From contig CABTZX010000009.1 in the NCBI GenBank assembly GCA_902489445.1, positions 1 through 57,947 on the forward strand: 57,947 nucleotides of DNA, given 5' to 3'. The position numbers and the translations under genes were made by a program. Shown in pieces: positions 35,388-43,247 of this stretch. Below the pieces are notes generated by a model that was given only the letters and a program-made list of their open reading frames with translations, ran no database searches and was not told the DNA's origin. Origin of the DNA: an uncultured Bacteroidales bacterium. Lineage in GTDB: Bacteria; Bacteroidota; Bacteroidia; Bacteroidales; Porphyromonadaceae. The first letter of the stretch is position 1; every line of letters begins with the position of its first letter.

Positions 35388-35402
35388 TGAACAAAAAGTA
35401 AG
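35388..35402 (+). pseudogene. Truncated gene start (Met-Asn-Lys-Lys then stop)
   Basis: ATG AAC AAA AAG TAA reads like the first four codons of a signal-peptide gene that was cut off. It lies about 70 nt from the promoter after array C1. Only four codons remain, so this is a suggestion, not a firm gene call; it gains weight from the similar truncated start at 138-296. Confidence 0.3.
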
Positions 35403-35483
35403 ATTAGCAACACACTATAAGGCTTTATATCATTAGAATGAATATTTATTAGACGAATTGTATGGTTATATCCAATATTTAAT

Positions 35484-35491
35484 TACATTTG
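35484..35491 (+). promoter_or_regulatory. TACATTTG -7 box in the lrgB-linked segment
   Basis: A TAnnTTTG octamer about 33 nt before the small frame at 35525 and about 235 nt before the lipoprotein gene at 35729. It is the best candidate promoter for both. Confidence 0.45.
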
Positions 35492-35524
35492 CACCGTTAG
35501 AAACAAAGAAACAGATGATCAATT

Positions 35525-35674
35525 ATGAAGCCTTTCGAAAGGAAGATCATAGACAGCAATCTGATTCATTGCGCGTGGGGCTGGGGTGGTGCCTATAACA
35601 GGTGGCTTAATCCCTACCTTATAAACGGAAACAACGGCATCGAAATCAGAAGCAGTAACCCAAGAGGTGGATAG
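35525..35674 (+). pseudogene. Fragment resembling the C-terminus of a C10 (streptopain-like) peptidase
   Basis: A 49-codon frame, MKPFERKIIDSNLIHCAWGW and on, ending in a TAG. The HCAWGWGGAYNRW stretch resembles the active-site end (His-x-x-Trp-Gly-Trp-Gly-Gly-x-x-Asn-Gly) of C10 cysteine peptidases, which are common in Bacteroidota. The catalytic Cys part of such an enzyme is absent here, so this is probably a relic. C10 genes often have lipoprotein or inhibitor neighbours, and a lipoprotein gene follows 54 nt later. Similarity rests on this short motif only. Confidence 0.45.
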
Positions 35675-35728
35675 CACAATATATCCCACTTCTACATTTG
35701 GAAATAACCCTTTAAAACATCAACACAT

Positions 35729-36550
35729 ATGAAAACAACGAACAAAATTCTTATCCTTATTGCCTTTGGCGCTGTCCTCCTCGGGACAGTAGGGTGTTAC
35801 TCGCCCATAACAGCAATTATGCGAAACAGATTCTTCTTTGAAACCGTGTACACCAAACAGCTTGCCGTGAATAATGTTCTCGCTTACGATACACTAAAAA
35901 AGGAGATGCAATTGGAACCACGCCTCTTCAAGTGCTGTAAAGTGAACGATCGTATAGAAAGCAAAGACAATTTGGTGCTTGCGGGCTTTACCTATCTTGT
36001 GGGTCGCAGGCAGGCTTACGAATTGGGAGATACGTCTTACTACAGATGGATCCCCGTGGATAATACGAAAGGAAGTATAGAAGAAGCAAAAAAAGACAAG
36101 AGATTCCAAAAGTACTACATACCGGACAATCCGATCTATTGGGAGTTTGGGGACATCTCCATTACCAGCCCCAATGCAAGCTTTGGGGAAGATTATCCCA
36201 TAGGGAGCGACTTAACGCCCATCGTCACTTTCCAATTCTCTTCTCTGATGGAGTTTATTCAAAATAAGTATAAGGGTCCTTATACGGTAGAGCATAGCAT
36301 TCGGGCGAACGACCGGAATGCGTGGCAGAATCTTATGCTGTTTGAAGCCGGGCACTCCAAGCTAACAATTGATCATATGCCGACAAATATCCAAGGAGAT
36401 GAACTACCGGCACTCGTCATCAACCTGAAATTCAAGGACAAAGTAGCCGCTTCGATTAATGCGGATCCGTTCCCGCTTGACGATCCACCTGCTGACCATA
36501 TGAAGGAGGATCACAATCTGTACATAAAGTTGCTGTTGGATATTGAGTAA
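35729..36550 (+). CDS. Lipoprotein of unknown function
   Basis: A 273-residue protein with a lipoprotein signal (LLGTVGC, Cys23). The mature part is soluble, rich in charged and aromatic residues, and has no domain I recognise; notable stretches are RRQAYELGDTSYYRWIPVD and YYIPDNPIYWEFGDISIT. The gene is intact, sits between the two copies of the lrgB 3' end, and is followed by a long hairpin. Its neighbours (a probable C10 peptidase fragment and a truncated gene start) suggest it is the surviving part of a larger gene group. Confidence 0.7.
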   Translation: MKTTNKILILIAFGAVLLGTVGCYSPITAIMRNRFFFETVYTKQLAVNNVLAYDTLKKEMQLEPRLFKCCKVNDRIESKDNLVLAGFTYLVGRRQAYELGDTSYYRWIPVDNTKGSIEEAKKDKRFQKYYIPDNPIYWEFGDISITSPNASFGEDYPIGSDLTPIVTFQFSSLMEFIQNKYKGPYTVEHSIRANDRNAWQNLMLFEAGHSKLTIDHMPTNIQGDELPALVINLKFKDKVAASINADPFPLDDPPADHMKEDHNLYIKLLLDIE

Positions 36551-36558
36551 GACGCTAC

Positions 36559-36618
36559 ACTTGCCTCACTGATTATCCCCTGAATATTTCCCTTCAAGGA
36601 TAATCAGTGAGGGCAAGT
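36559..36618 (+). terminator. Long stem-loop after the lipoprotein gene
   Basis: Left arm 36559-36578 and right arm 36598-36618 pair over 20 bp with one bulged base (ACTTGCC, then TCACTGATTATCC). The loop is 19 nt. It ends 8 nt past the lipoprotein stop, so it may be a terminator, though only TTT follows. The unusual stem length also fits a mobile-element end. Confidence 0.6.
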
Positions 36619-36627
36619 TTCCCTAAT

Positions 36628-36660
36628 CGTTGGTCTCAAACAGGAATCCGGTCACGGGAG
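36628..36660 (+). pseudogene. Possible tRNA-Leu(CAA) relic
   Basis: Bases 36628-36642 (CGTTGGTCTCAAACA) equal 15 consecutive bases of the anticodon arm of the tRNA-Leu at 25952-26035. The following GGAATCCGGTCACGGG resembles its T-arm and acceptor (GATTCCGGTTCCGGG), as if the variable arm were deleted. This is short and could be chance, but it lies beside the duplicated lrgB end, and tRNA 3' ends are common element attachment sites. Confidence 0.35.
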
Positions 36661-36720
36661 AGCATCTATGCCAAACGCTTAAGTTTGGCGAAAATCGGAG
36701 CAACCGTATCGTGCTGCAAA

Positions 36721-36810
36721 GGCGCAGTTAGCGGAATGGCCATCGGACTGATGGGTGCCGTCACCTCGCTCCTCGTGCCGCTCTTCGATCGCCTCTGGAT
36801 GCTTTTCTGA
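36721..36810 (+). pseudogene. Duplicated 3' end of lrgB (copy 2)
   Basis: This 90-bp segment repeats lrgB residues from about GAVSGMAIGLMGAV to the stop, with three base differences from 35023-35112. A frame is open here from about 36607 but has no credible start or domain, so it is a fragment. Since the next promoter follows only 23 bp later (36833), this copy may mark the original downstream neighbour of lrgB. Confidence 0.85.
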
Positions 36811-36832
36811 ACAATAATGAGGCAAAAAATAG

Positions 36833-36840
36833 TATCTTTG
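36833..36840 (+). promoter_or_regulatory. TATCTTTG -7 box upstream of the small membrane protein
   Basis: A perfect TAnnTTTG octamer, 26 nt before the ATG at 36867. Confidence 0.55.
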
Positions 36841-36866
36841 TTGCAAATGGAGCAAGAATAGGTAGT

Positions 36867-37061
36867 ATGCAGGGCAGAAAAAACGGTGTAATGCTGAAAA
36901 TCGTGGCGATCTTTGCCGCAATTGTAGTGATCGGATTAGTGGTGGGGCTGTTCTTTGTCCCCAAGGAACTGAAGAGCTTTTACCTGATCATTGCCGGCTT
37001 GTTGCTACTGAATCTACTCTTTGTGTACTATTTTGCCCGAAAAAACAGTCGAAAACGATAA
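36867..37061 (+). CDS. Small two-helix membrane protein
   Basis: A 64-residue protein with two strong membrane helices (about 10-28 and 36-54) joined by a short loop (PKELKSF) and a basic end (ARKNSRKR). No family is recognised. A perfect -7 box precedes it and a lipoprotein gene follows after 18 nt. Met9 (MLKIVAIF) is an alternative start. The good promoter and the clean helix pattern make a real gene likely. Confidence 0.65.
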   Translation: MQGRKNGVMLKIVAIFAAIVVIGLVVGLFFVPKELKSFYLIIAGLLLLNLLFVYYFARKNSRKR

Positions 37062-37079
37062 TCATTCCATTACGAACAA

Positions 37080-37655
37080 ATGAAACGTATCTTAGTTGTT
37101 TCCTTATTTACCGCCTCAGTGCTGGTACTTTGCGCCGGCTGCGGAACGAAAAAGAAATTAATCTGTGGGCAACCTATGGATGTAACAACGCAAAACGATG
37201 AACCCATGAAACGCCCCAATCAGCGCATTTCCTCTCACAAAATGCTCGCACCGATCACCATCTACCGCACGCGTGCCGATTACGCTCGCTACGTGCCGAT
37301 AACCCTTTCACCCGATAAAAGCGAAGTTCTTTCCTATCCTTCGCGCTTTGATGTGGGCGCGGCACCCCGTTACGCTATGCCGGTAGACTTGGGCGACGGA
37401 TATTTATGGGATCAACGCGGTATTTCGCCCCAAAGTGCTTTCCTCGATATTACGTACGAAGAGTATGCCGCTCTAACCGAAGACCCCACGCCCTCCTATC
37501 TGCTGAAGCACATTTTGGATAGCGATCCCTTCACCTATATAGCGCGCTGCGACCGCAACAGCCTGACCGGCGAACCCAGTGCCGAATCGCTTGCCGCGTA
37601 TTGCCGCAAAGGCCTCCCCGGCGCGGAAGTCCTCCTCAACCGCCCCGCCCGCTAA
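37080..37655 (+). CDS. Hypothetical lipoprotein
   Basis: A 191-residue protein with a lipoprotein signal (VLCAGC, Cys21). The mature part is mostly polar, with ITIYRTRADYARYVPITLSP and a C-terminal PSYLLKHILDSDPF and CRKGLPGAEVLL. No catalytic motif or known domain is evident. It lies 18 nt after the small membrane protein and converges with nfo, with a hairpin pair between them. It probably sits in the inner or outer membrane. Confidence 0.65.
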   Translation: MKRILVVSLFTASVLVLCAGCGTKKKLICGQPMDVTTQNDEPMKRPNQRISSHKMLAPITIYRTRADYARYVPITLSPDKSEVLSYPSRFDVGAAPRYAMPVDLGDGYLWDQRGISPQSAFLDITYEEYAALTEDPTPSYLLKHILDSDPFTYIARCDRNSLTGEPSAESLAAYCRKGLPGAEVLLNRPAR

Positions 37656-37673
37656 TTTCCCCTCCTCCCCCTG

Positions 37674-37754
37674 CTTCTCCCCCAAAAGGTCTATACTTTT
37701 TTGGGGAAGAGGGGGAACTTTTAAGAAAGTTCTGCTCCGCGAACGTAGCAGAAC
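37674..37754. terminator. Hairpins between the convergent lipoprotein gene and nfo
   Basis: Two stem-loops lie in the 129-bp gap. The first (37674-37709) pairs CTTCTCCCCCAAAAG with CTTTTTTGGGGAAG, and the second (37729-37754) pairs GTTCTGCT with AGCAGAAC. Together they may stop transcription from both sides. Confidence 0.6.
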
Positions 37755-37784
37755 AACCTTCTGTAGCTATACAAACGAATCCCT

Positions 37785-38645
37785 CTATTCGCTGCGAACG
37801 AGCGTATAGAGGTGGCGGATTTCCTCTGCCCAGCGCGTTTCGTCGGGTGTTTCCAGAATTATGGGCAGATCGTTGAGGCGCGGATCGTTCATCATCATTT
37901 CAAAAAGAAGCGGAGACATCGTCCCCAAACCTATGCTTTCGTGCCGATCCACACGGCTTGCCAGCTCTTTTTTCGAGTCGTTCAAATGAATGGCGCGTAG
38001 GTACTGCTTACCGATAATTTCGTCGAAATGCCGCCAGGTATCGGCATATCCTTCGCGGGTCCTTATCTCGTAACCGGCAGAAAGTGTGTGCGCCGTATCG
38101 ATACAAACGCCCACGCGCGACTTATCGTCTATAAGTTCGATCAGCGTAGCGATTTCCTCAAATCGGTTGCCTAAGTTGGTTCCCTGCCCGGCTGTATTCT
38201 CAATAACCGCAACCACCCCTTCCGTTTGCGAAAGCGCCTCGTTCACTCCATCGGCAATCAGCTTCAAACACTCCTCGGGGGTTATCTTTTTGAGGTAACT
38301 CCCCGGGTGAAAATTGAGCATCGGAAGCCCTAATTGCATACATCGATGCATTTCGTCCAAGAAAGCGCGACAACTTTTCTTGCGTGTTTCCTCTTCGGGG
38401 CTACCCATATTGATCAGATAGCTGGCGTGCGGCAGGATATGCTTCGGCGCATAACCATATTCCTTGCACCGATCTTTGAATGTCTGTATGGAGCTCTCCT
38501 CCAACGGCTTCGGATACCACTGACGCTGATTACGCGTAAAGAGTGCAAAGGCGCGAGCGCCCAGCTCGTGTGCATTGGTTACGGCGTTCTCTACGCCTCC
38601 GGAGGCACTTACATGCGGTCCGATAAACTTCTTCTCCTGATTCAT
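37785..38645 (-). CDS. nfo: Endonuclease IV (AP endonuclease)
   Basis: A 286-residue TIM-barrel enzyme that cuts DNA at abasic sites during base-excision repair. GPHVSASGGVENAV, LPHASYLINMGSP, NFHPGSY, VCIDTAHTLSAGYEI, HLNDSKKELASRVDRHESIG and PIILETPDE are the seven family blocks that carry the three-zinc ligands. I start at 38645 (MNQEKKF); the longer frame runs into array A4 and has no support. A near-consensus TATCTTTA box lies at 38688-38695. Confidence 0.94.
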   Translation of the reverse strand: MNQEKKFIGPHVSASGGVENAVTNAHELGARAFALFTRNQRQWYPKPLEESSIQTFKDRCKEYGYAPKHILPHASYLINMGSPEEETRKKSCRAFLDEMHRCMQLGLPMLNFHPGSYLKKITPEECLKLIADGVNEALSQTEGVVAVIENTAGQGTNLGNRFEEIATLIELIDDKSRVGVCIDTAHTLSAGYEIRTREGYADTWRHFDEIIGKQYLRAIHLNDSKKELASRVDRHESIGLGTMSPLLFEMMMNDPRLNDLPIILETPDETRWAEEIRHLYTLVRSE

Positions 38646-38687
38646 TTTGTTTTGTACTTTAATCGCTCCATCAATCCGTTCGGAACC

Positions 38688-38695
38688 TAAAGATA
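38688..38695 (-). promoter_or_regulatory. TATCTTTA, near-consensus -7 box for nfo
   Basis: Seven of eight positions fit TAnnTTTG on the minus strand, 42 nt before the nfo ATG. Array A4 starts 42 bp further upstream. Confidence 0.4.
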
Positions 38696-38737
38696 GCAAA
38701 TCTCTCTCATACGTTCCGTGCCAATAACCTCGGAGAA

Positions 38738-38825
38738 AGGTATATAAGTTTTCACTGAGAGGTATATACCTTTCAAGCAATATCTATATACATATCAAGT
38801 GAAAGGTATATAGGTATCAAGATGA
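38738..38825. repeat. Array A4: four 22-bp units upstream of nfo
   Basis: Units start at 38738, 38760, 38782 and 38804. Units 1, 2 and 4 begin AGGTATATA; unit 3 begins ATCTATATACATATC and is the most diverged. Period and copy number match the other A arrays exactly. Confidence 0.9.
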
Positions 38826-38898
38826 CGTTGCGGTGCCGCTAATTGGCAGTGCTGAAGCCCGATCAAAAGAAGTAGGAGTTGCATGGCTCTTTACAAGC

Positions 38899-38935
38899 AA
38901 AAAGAAGAGCCGTAACGATGTTGCGGCTCTTCTTT
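38899..38935 (-). terminator. Rho-independent terminator of the LRR-protein gene
   Basis: A perfect 12-bp stem AAAGAAGAGCCG (38901-38912) with CGGCTCTTCTTT (38924-38935). On the minus strand it is followed by TTTTTGC. It lies 34 nt past the LRR gene stop. Confidence 0.85.
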
Positions 38936-38969
38936 GAATCGGGAAATAAGTTCCCTGATGTAAGGTTAT

Positions 38970-40544
38970 TTACATTACCACTCTGGTTACCTTATCGCCA
39001 CAGCGTACAATGTACGTACCCTTCGGCAGCGTATAGCTGAAGGAGGTTGTAGCTTCTGAAGTTGCGATGCTGCGGCCCGTGAGATCGTAAATAGCGATGG
39101 GCTGCGGTTCGTCAACCGTGAGGGTGAGTTGATCACCACTAACACTGATGGCAAGATTAGCAGCAGTTACGTCAGCAACAGCGGTAAAGTCTTTTTCCTC
39201 AATGTACCTAAAGCCGACAAAACCATCCGCATTTCTATACAGATCTTTCGTTCCAACGGGTACAAAAAGCGTACCTCTTGCTTCGGTTGTGGGGTCGAAG
39301 GTCGGGATAAAGGAGATTTCTACTTCGGGAGGGGTAGCACAATTGACGCGCATTTCCCTTATCGGAGAGTTATAGAAGCAGGATCTACCGATGAATGTTG
39401 TAGCAGGGCCCATCTTTACTTTCTCCAGCTTATTGCAGAAAGCAGCTGCCAACATACCGATGGTTTCTGTTTGTTCGGGGAAAATCAGCTCGCGCAGCAA
39501 TACACAACCGTGGAATGCATAGCCTCCCACCTTTTTAAGCCCTTGAGGAAGCGCAAATTCGCTGAAACCCGTTTGGGCAAAAGCACCGTCAGCAATTTCC
39601 ACAACAGTGGCAGGAACGGTGTATTTACCAGATGCTAACGAAAGATCGTTTGAAGAAGAGATGCGGATCAGTTTGGTACGATCGATGTTGAAAAGAGCGC
39701 CCTTATCGTCCAAATAACTCTTATTCCCCTTAGCTACGGTAATATTCTTTAGTTCAAAGCAACCGAAGAAGCAATTGGAACCGATGTTATTTACCGATGC
39801 GGGAAGGGTGATTTCGGTTAGCAATTCGCAGCCGAGGAACGCAAGATTGCCAATGCTTTCGAGGCCTTCTGGGAGTTGAATATCCTTAATAGCTTTAGCT
39901 TCAAAGGCGCGGGCACCAATGTGCTTGAAAGTTGCGGGCACAACCGGTTGTTCTTCCTCACCGGTGTATACGAAAAGCGTATCACAATCCTTTTTGAAGA
40001 GGATATTGTTTTCGTATTTGAAATAGGGGTTATCCGGGGAAATCTCAAATGTAACCTTGGGATTGTGCGTAAATACTCCATCGGCTATGTAAGTAAGCCC
40101 CTTACCGATTTTAACGGAGGGAAGCTCCAAATTACGGTAGAAGGAATCCTTTCCGATATATTCCACACCATCGGGGATAACCAAAGGAGTTCTGAGGTTT
40201 TTCATCCAGGAGAAGTTGGCTTCACCTATCCATTTAAGCTTATTGCTAAACCTAACTTCCTGGATTTGGATATCCATAAACGTACTGTCATCAATTGAAA
40301 CAATGGTATAGGTTTTACCCCCATTGGTAATTGTTTCAGGGATGGTGACAATATTGGTATATGAAGAGGGCGAGTCAATAGGCTTCGCCGGTACGATGGA
40401 TACGGTTCCGGCCGCTTCGTCAAGGACACGGACGCGGAAGCCTGACTTTCCATCAAAAAAAGATTCTTGCGCAAAGCTGTTGAACGACAGCATAGCGAAG
40501 AGCATGCCGGCGAACACTGTTTGGAGTAAAATTCGTTTTCTCAT
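38970..40544 (-). CDS. Secreted BspA-like leucine-rich-repeat protein with T9SS-type tail
   Basis: A 524-residue secreted protein. Residues 1-25 form a Sec signal (ending SFNSFAQ). The body holds repeated BspA-like LRR_5 units of the form 'LPxGLxxIGxxAFxGCxxLxxIxLPxSV', for example EGLESIGNLAFLGCELLTEI and GLKKVGGYAFHGCVLLRELI. The last 65 residues resemble the type IX secretion sorting domain (IYDLTGRSIATSEA, then LPKGTYIVRCGDKVTRVVM). Such proteins are carried to the cell surface and bind host or bacterial partners. The 5' leader is about 140 nt if the -7 box at 40691 is used. Ligand unknown. Confidence 0.85.
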   Translation of the reverse strand: MRKRILLQTVFAGMLFAMLSFNSFAQESFFDGKSGFRVRVLDEAAGTVSIVPAKPIDSPSSYTNIVTIPETITNGGKTYTIVSIDDSTFMDIQIQEVRFSNKLKWIGEANFSWMKNLRTPLVIPDGVEYIGKDSFYRNLELPSVKIGKGLTYIADGVFTHNPKVTFEISPDNPYFKYENNILFKKDCDTLFVYTGEEEQPVVPATFKHIGARAFEAKAIKDIQLPEGLESIGNLAFLGCELLTEITLPASVNNIGSNCFFGCFELKNITVAKGNKSYLDDKGALFNIDRTKLIRISSSNDLSLASGKYTVPATVVEIADGAFAQTGFSEFALPQGLKKVGGYAFHGCVLLRELIFPEQTETIGMLAAAFCNKLEKVKMGPATTFIGRSCFYNSPIREMRVNCATPPEVEISFIPTFDPTTEARGTLFVPVGTKDLYRNADGFVGFRYIEEKDFTAVADVTAANLAISVSGDQLTLTVDEPQPIAIYDLTGRSIATSEATTSFSYTLPKGTYIVRCGDKVTRVVM

Positions 40545-40887
40545 ACAAATTGGTATTCTATGGTTTTATTTTCTTGTGAACGGATACAACCACTTGTAAC
40601 AGCCACTTCCGATGAGCATAGCACTCCCGTAAGTTCTATATTTGGTTCATCTTTTGGCATACAAGCAGGTCCCATTCCATTATCCCAGGACAAAAGTAGG
40701 TATTTTTCCCGACTTTCGTTGACTAAGCGGCATCCGCAATAAAACCCCAAGGAGCGGAGAACTACGGAAAAAGTTAGATCCGTTGCTCTCGCTCTTAAGG
40801 GTGTGACGGCACTTTTATCCCGTTCGTCTTTTACTACTGAGACGAAGGAGTGCTTTCAGTTATTGCTTTTGCCTTCGGCTCTATCCG
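40545..40887. other. 343-bp intergenic region upstream of the LRR gene
   Basis: No gene is visible. It carries the likely LRR promoter (40691-40698, minus strand) and, downstream of the DPP7 stop, a hairpin pair: outer GCACT/AGTGC around inner TTCGTCT (40823-40829)/AGACGAA (40840-40846), a possible terminator for the S46 peptidase gene. Confidence 0.5.
40691..40698 (-). promoter_or_regulatory. TACTTTTG -7 box for the LRR-protein gene
   Basis: A minus-strand TAnnTTTG octamer, giving a leader of about 140 nt. Confidence 0.4.
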
Positions 40888-43212
40888 TTACTTTGTGGAG
40901 CAGTTCGCAGCAATTTTCTTGCACTTAGGGCAATCGCATTTTGATTTATCCTTCATTGTGCATTTACCATCTTTCTTGCAGCACGGTTTCTGTGCAGCGG
41001 CATCCTTGGGGCACATCTTAGCGGCATCCTTGGGGCAAGCCTTTGCAGCGTCCTTCTTGCAGCACGGTTTCTGTACAGGAGTTTCCACTAAAGTAAGCTC
41101 TTTGATCAGGCGGTCGCACTTTGCCCACTTATCAATCATAAAGAGCACGTAGCGGATATCTACACTGATCGTGCGCTGCAAATCCGGTTCGAATTCAACG
41201 TCACCGCTCATTGCTTCCCAGTTACCGTCGAAAGCCAATCCGATTAGCTCACCATTGCCGTTGAATACGGGACTGCCCGAGTTACCACCGGTAATATCAT
41301 TATCCGAAAGGAAGCAGAGGTGCAAATGTCCGTTTTCGCCATACTGACCAAAATCTTTACTACGAAGCAGATCAAGTATCTCGGGTTGTACGGCAAATTC
41401 GTGGCTCGTGGGGTCTTGTTTTTCGAATACACCCTTTTCGGTAGTGTAGTAGTTATACCAAGCACCGTCCTTAGGCTGGTAGCCCTTTATAGAGCCATAG
41501 CTCATACGCATCGTGAAGTTTGCATCGCTCGGCATAAGGCGTTCGGGATCCATTACGCGCCGTGCAGCGAAGTACTCGCGGTTACCCTTTTCGATATTGA
41601 GGTAATTTTCACTGGAACTTTTCTGAACGTTCTGAATAGCTATTATCACGCTCACCATAAGCTCGCCGGCGGGATCGTTCTTCATCACCTTATTGCGCTT
41701 TGCTTCGGGCAAGGCAAGGGTAGCAAATAGCTTATCTTCGTAAGGAACTACGCTCTTTTTAAATACGTATTCCGCATAACGTTCGTAATTGCCTTTGAAC
41801 TTTTTGTCGATGGTGGTAAAAATGTCGGGCAAATACTGAGCCGGTACGTTGGCACGCACCACTTTAAGCATCTCGGGAAGCACCTTTTGGTCTAATGAAG
41901 GCATATAGTCCTTATAGGTTTCACGGAGTTCCTTTTCGGCTTCTTTTGCTTCCTCCGGAGAAAGATTTCCACCGAGACGACTTACCATTGATGCAATGCG
42001 CGGCAGTTCGGTTCCGCCCCAAAGCGCTTCATACAGGTAGTAGAGAGCGCGTGTATTCGCAGCGGAAGCGGCATAGTTCTTTTGCAGTTCGGGCAATATA
42101 TTGCCGTATAGGTTTTGCTGTCCGGTTTTGTTTACCCAAGCGGTAAAGGCTGCTTCTTCAGCCTGCTTACGAGCAATTACGTCCAGATTCTTGATACCGC
42201 GGTTCATACCGATGGCATTCTTCCAGTAGTTACTGCTCTGAGCGTACTTGGAGTCGTACTTAATGCGGGTTGCCTGGTCGGCATTCATTGCTTCGCGCCA
42301 TATGCGCTGCTTGATGCCGCGTACTTCAATACGGGGGTTATGCTCGTTATTGACCATATCCTCAATTCCCCACGACGGAAGATAACGCTCCGTAGAACCG
42401 GGGAAACCGATCGTCATGGCATAATCGCCCTGGCGATATCCGGCAAGCGATACCTTAGCGAAGGAAACCGGCTTGTAGGGACGGTTATTGGCGCTATAAT
42501 CGGCAGGATTGTTGTTAGCATCGGCATATACACGGAATACGCTGAAGTCGCCCGTGTGACGCGTCCACATCCAGTTATCCGTATCGCCACCGAACTTACC
42601 CACAGAGGAGGGAGGCGCCATTACCATACGTACATCGTTGAATACTTTGTACACAACGGCATAGTACTTATTTCCGGCATAGAAGGGAATCACCTCAGCT
42701 TGGATATGATCGTCTTTACCATAACGGGCTGCGATCTTTTCACTCAGCTCGTTAATCATATCAATACGCTTTGATTCGTCCGTAACACCGGCAACGGCTT
42801 TCATCACTTCATCCGTTACATCATCTATACGATGCAAATATCGTACCGAAAGACCGGGGATGGGCAATTCGTCCTGTAACGTACGGCTAACGAAGCCATC
42901 TTTGAGGTAATCGTGATTTACGGTACTTTGGCTTTGAATCGCACTGTAACCGCAGTGGTGATTCGTAAAGATGAGCCCTTGATCGGAAACCGTAATACCG
43001 GTACATCCGCCGCCAAAGATCACTACGGCGCGGGCGAGTGACGGTTTGTCCAAATTATACAGATCATCAACGGACATATTGAACCCCAGTTCACGCATCC
43101 GATCGATGTTCTGCTGATTCAGCTCGTTCAAGATCCACATACCTTTATCGGCACGTGCAGTTTGAGCGGCTACCATAAGTAGCAAGCTACACAGAAGATA
43201 CTTTATTTTCAT
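40888..43212 (-). CDS. S46 dipeptidyl-peptidase (DPP7 type) with a cysteine/lysine-rich C-terminal tail
   Basis: A 774-residue periplasmic serine peptidase with signal peptide 1-21. The triad region is TNHHCGY (His85/86), RHTGDFSV (Asp222) and GGNSGSPVF (Ser645). Eighteen residues after the Ser lies Gly663 in FDGNWEAMSGD: DPP7 enzymes have Gly here, DPP11 enzymes Arg, so cleavage after hydrophobic P1 residues is expected. The DPP core ends about 711. A further 63 residues (712-774) hold 11 cysteines and many lysines, with repeats CCKKD and CPKDAAK. This tail is not part of the usual DPP7. It may bind metal or cross-link. DPP7 feeds peptide-fermenting growth. Confidence 0.88.
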   Translation of the reverse strand: MKIKYLLCSLLLMVAAQTARADKGMWILNELNQQNIDRMRELGFNMSVDDLYNLDKPSLARAVVIFGGGCTGITVSDQGLIFTNHHCGYSAIQSQSTVNHDYLKDGFVSRTLQDELPIPGLSVRYLHRIDDVTDEVMKAVAGVTDESKRIDMINELSEKIAARYGKDDHIQAEVIPFYAGNKYYAVVYKVFNDVRMVMAPPSSVGKFGGDTDNWMWTRHTGDFSVFRVYADANNNPADYSANNRPYKPVSFAKVSLAGYRQGDYAMTIGFPGSTERYLPSWGIEDMVNNEHNPRIEVRGIKQRIWREAMNADQATRIKYDSKYAQSSNYWKNAIGMNRGIKNLDVIARKQAEEAAFTAWVNKTGQQNLYGNILPELQKNYAASAANTRALYYLYEALWGGTELPRIASMVSRLGGNLSPEEAKEAEKELRETYKDYMPSLDQKVLPEMLKVVRANVPAQYLPDIFTTIDKKFKGNYERYAEYVFKKSVVPYEDKLFATLALPEAKRNKVMKNDPAGELMVSVIIAIQNVQKSSSENYLNIEKGNREYFAARRVMDPERLMPSDANFTMRMSYGSIKGYQPKDGAWYNYYTTEKGVFEKQDPTSHEFAVQPEILDLLRSKDFGQYGENGHLHLCFLSDNDITGGNSGSPVFNGNGELIGLAFDGNWEAMSGDVEFEPDLQRTISVDIRYVLFMIDKWAKCDRLIKELTLVETPVQKPCCKKDAAKACPKDAAKMCPKDAAAQKPCCKKDGKCTMKDKSKCDCPKCKKIAANCSTK

Positions 43213-43247
43213 ACTCTATTCTAAAGGTTATTGTTCGTATTATGTTA

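Noticed and set aside
36607..36810. A 67-codon gene with the LrgB end
   Set aside because: Its first part has no similarity to LrgB and its last 30 codons are the duplicated lrgB end, so it is a fragment.
36847..36861. Four-codon frame (MEQE, stop) just after the -7 box at 36833
   Set aside because: Too short to judge and probably incidental.
38646..38780. Longer nfo start
   Set aside because: The extra 45 codons read through array A4 and lie upstream of the probable promoter; the family begins at GPHVSASGG.
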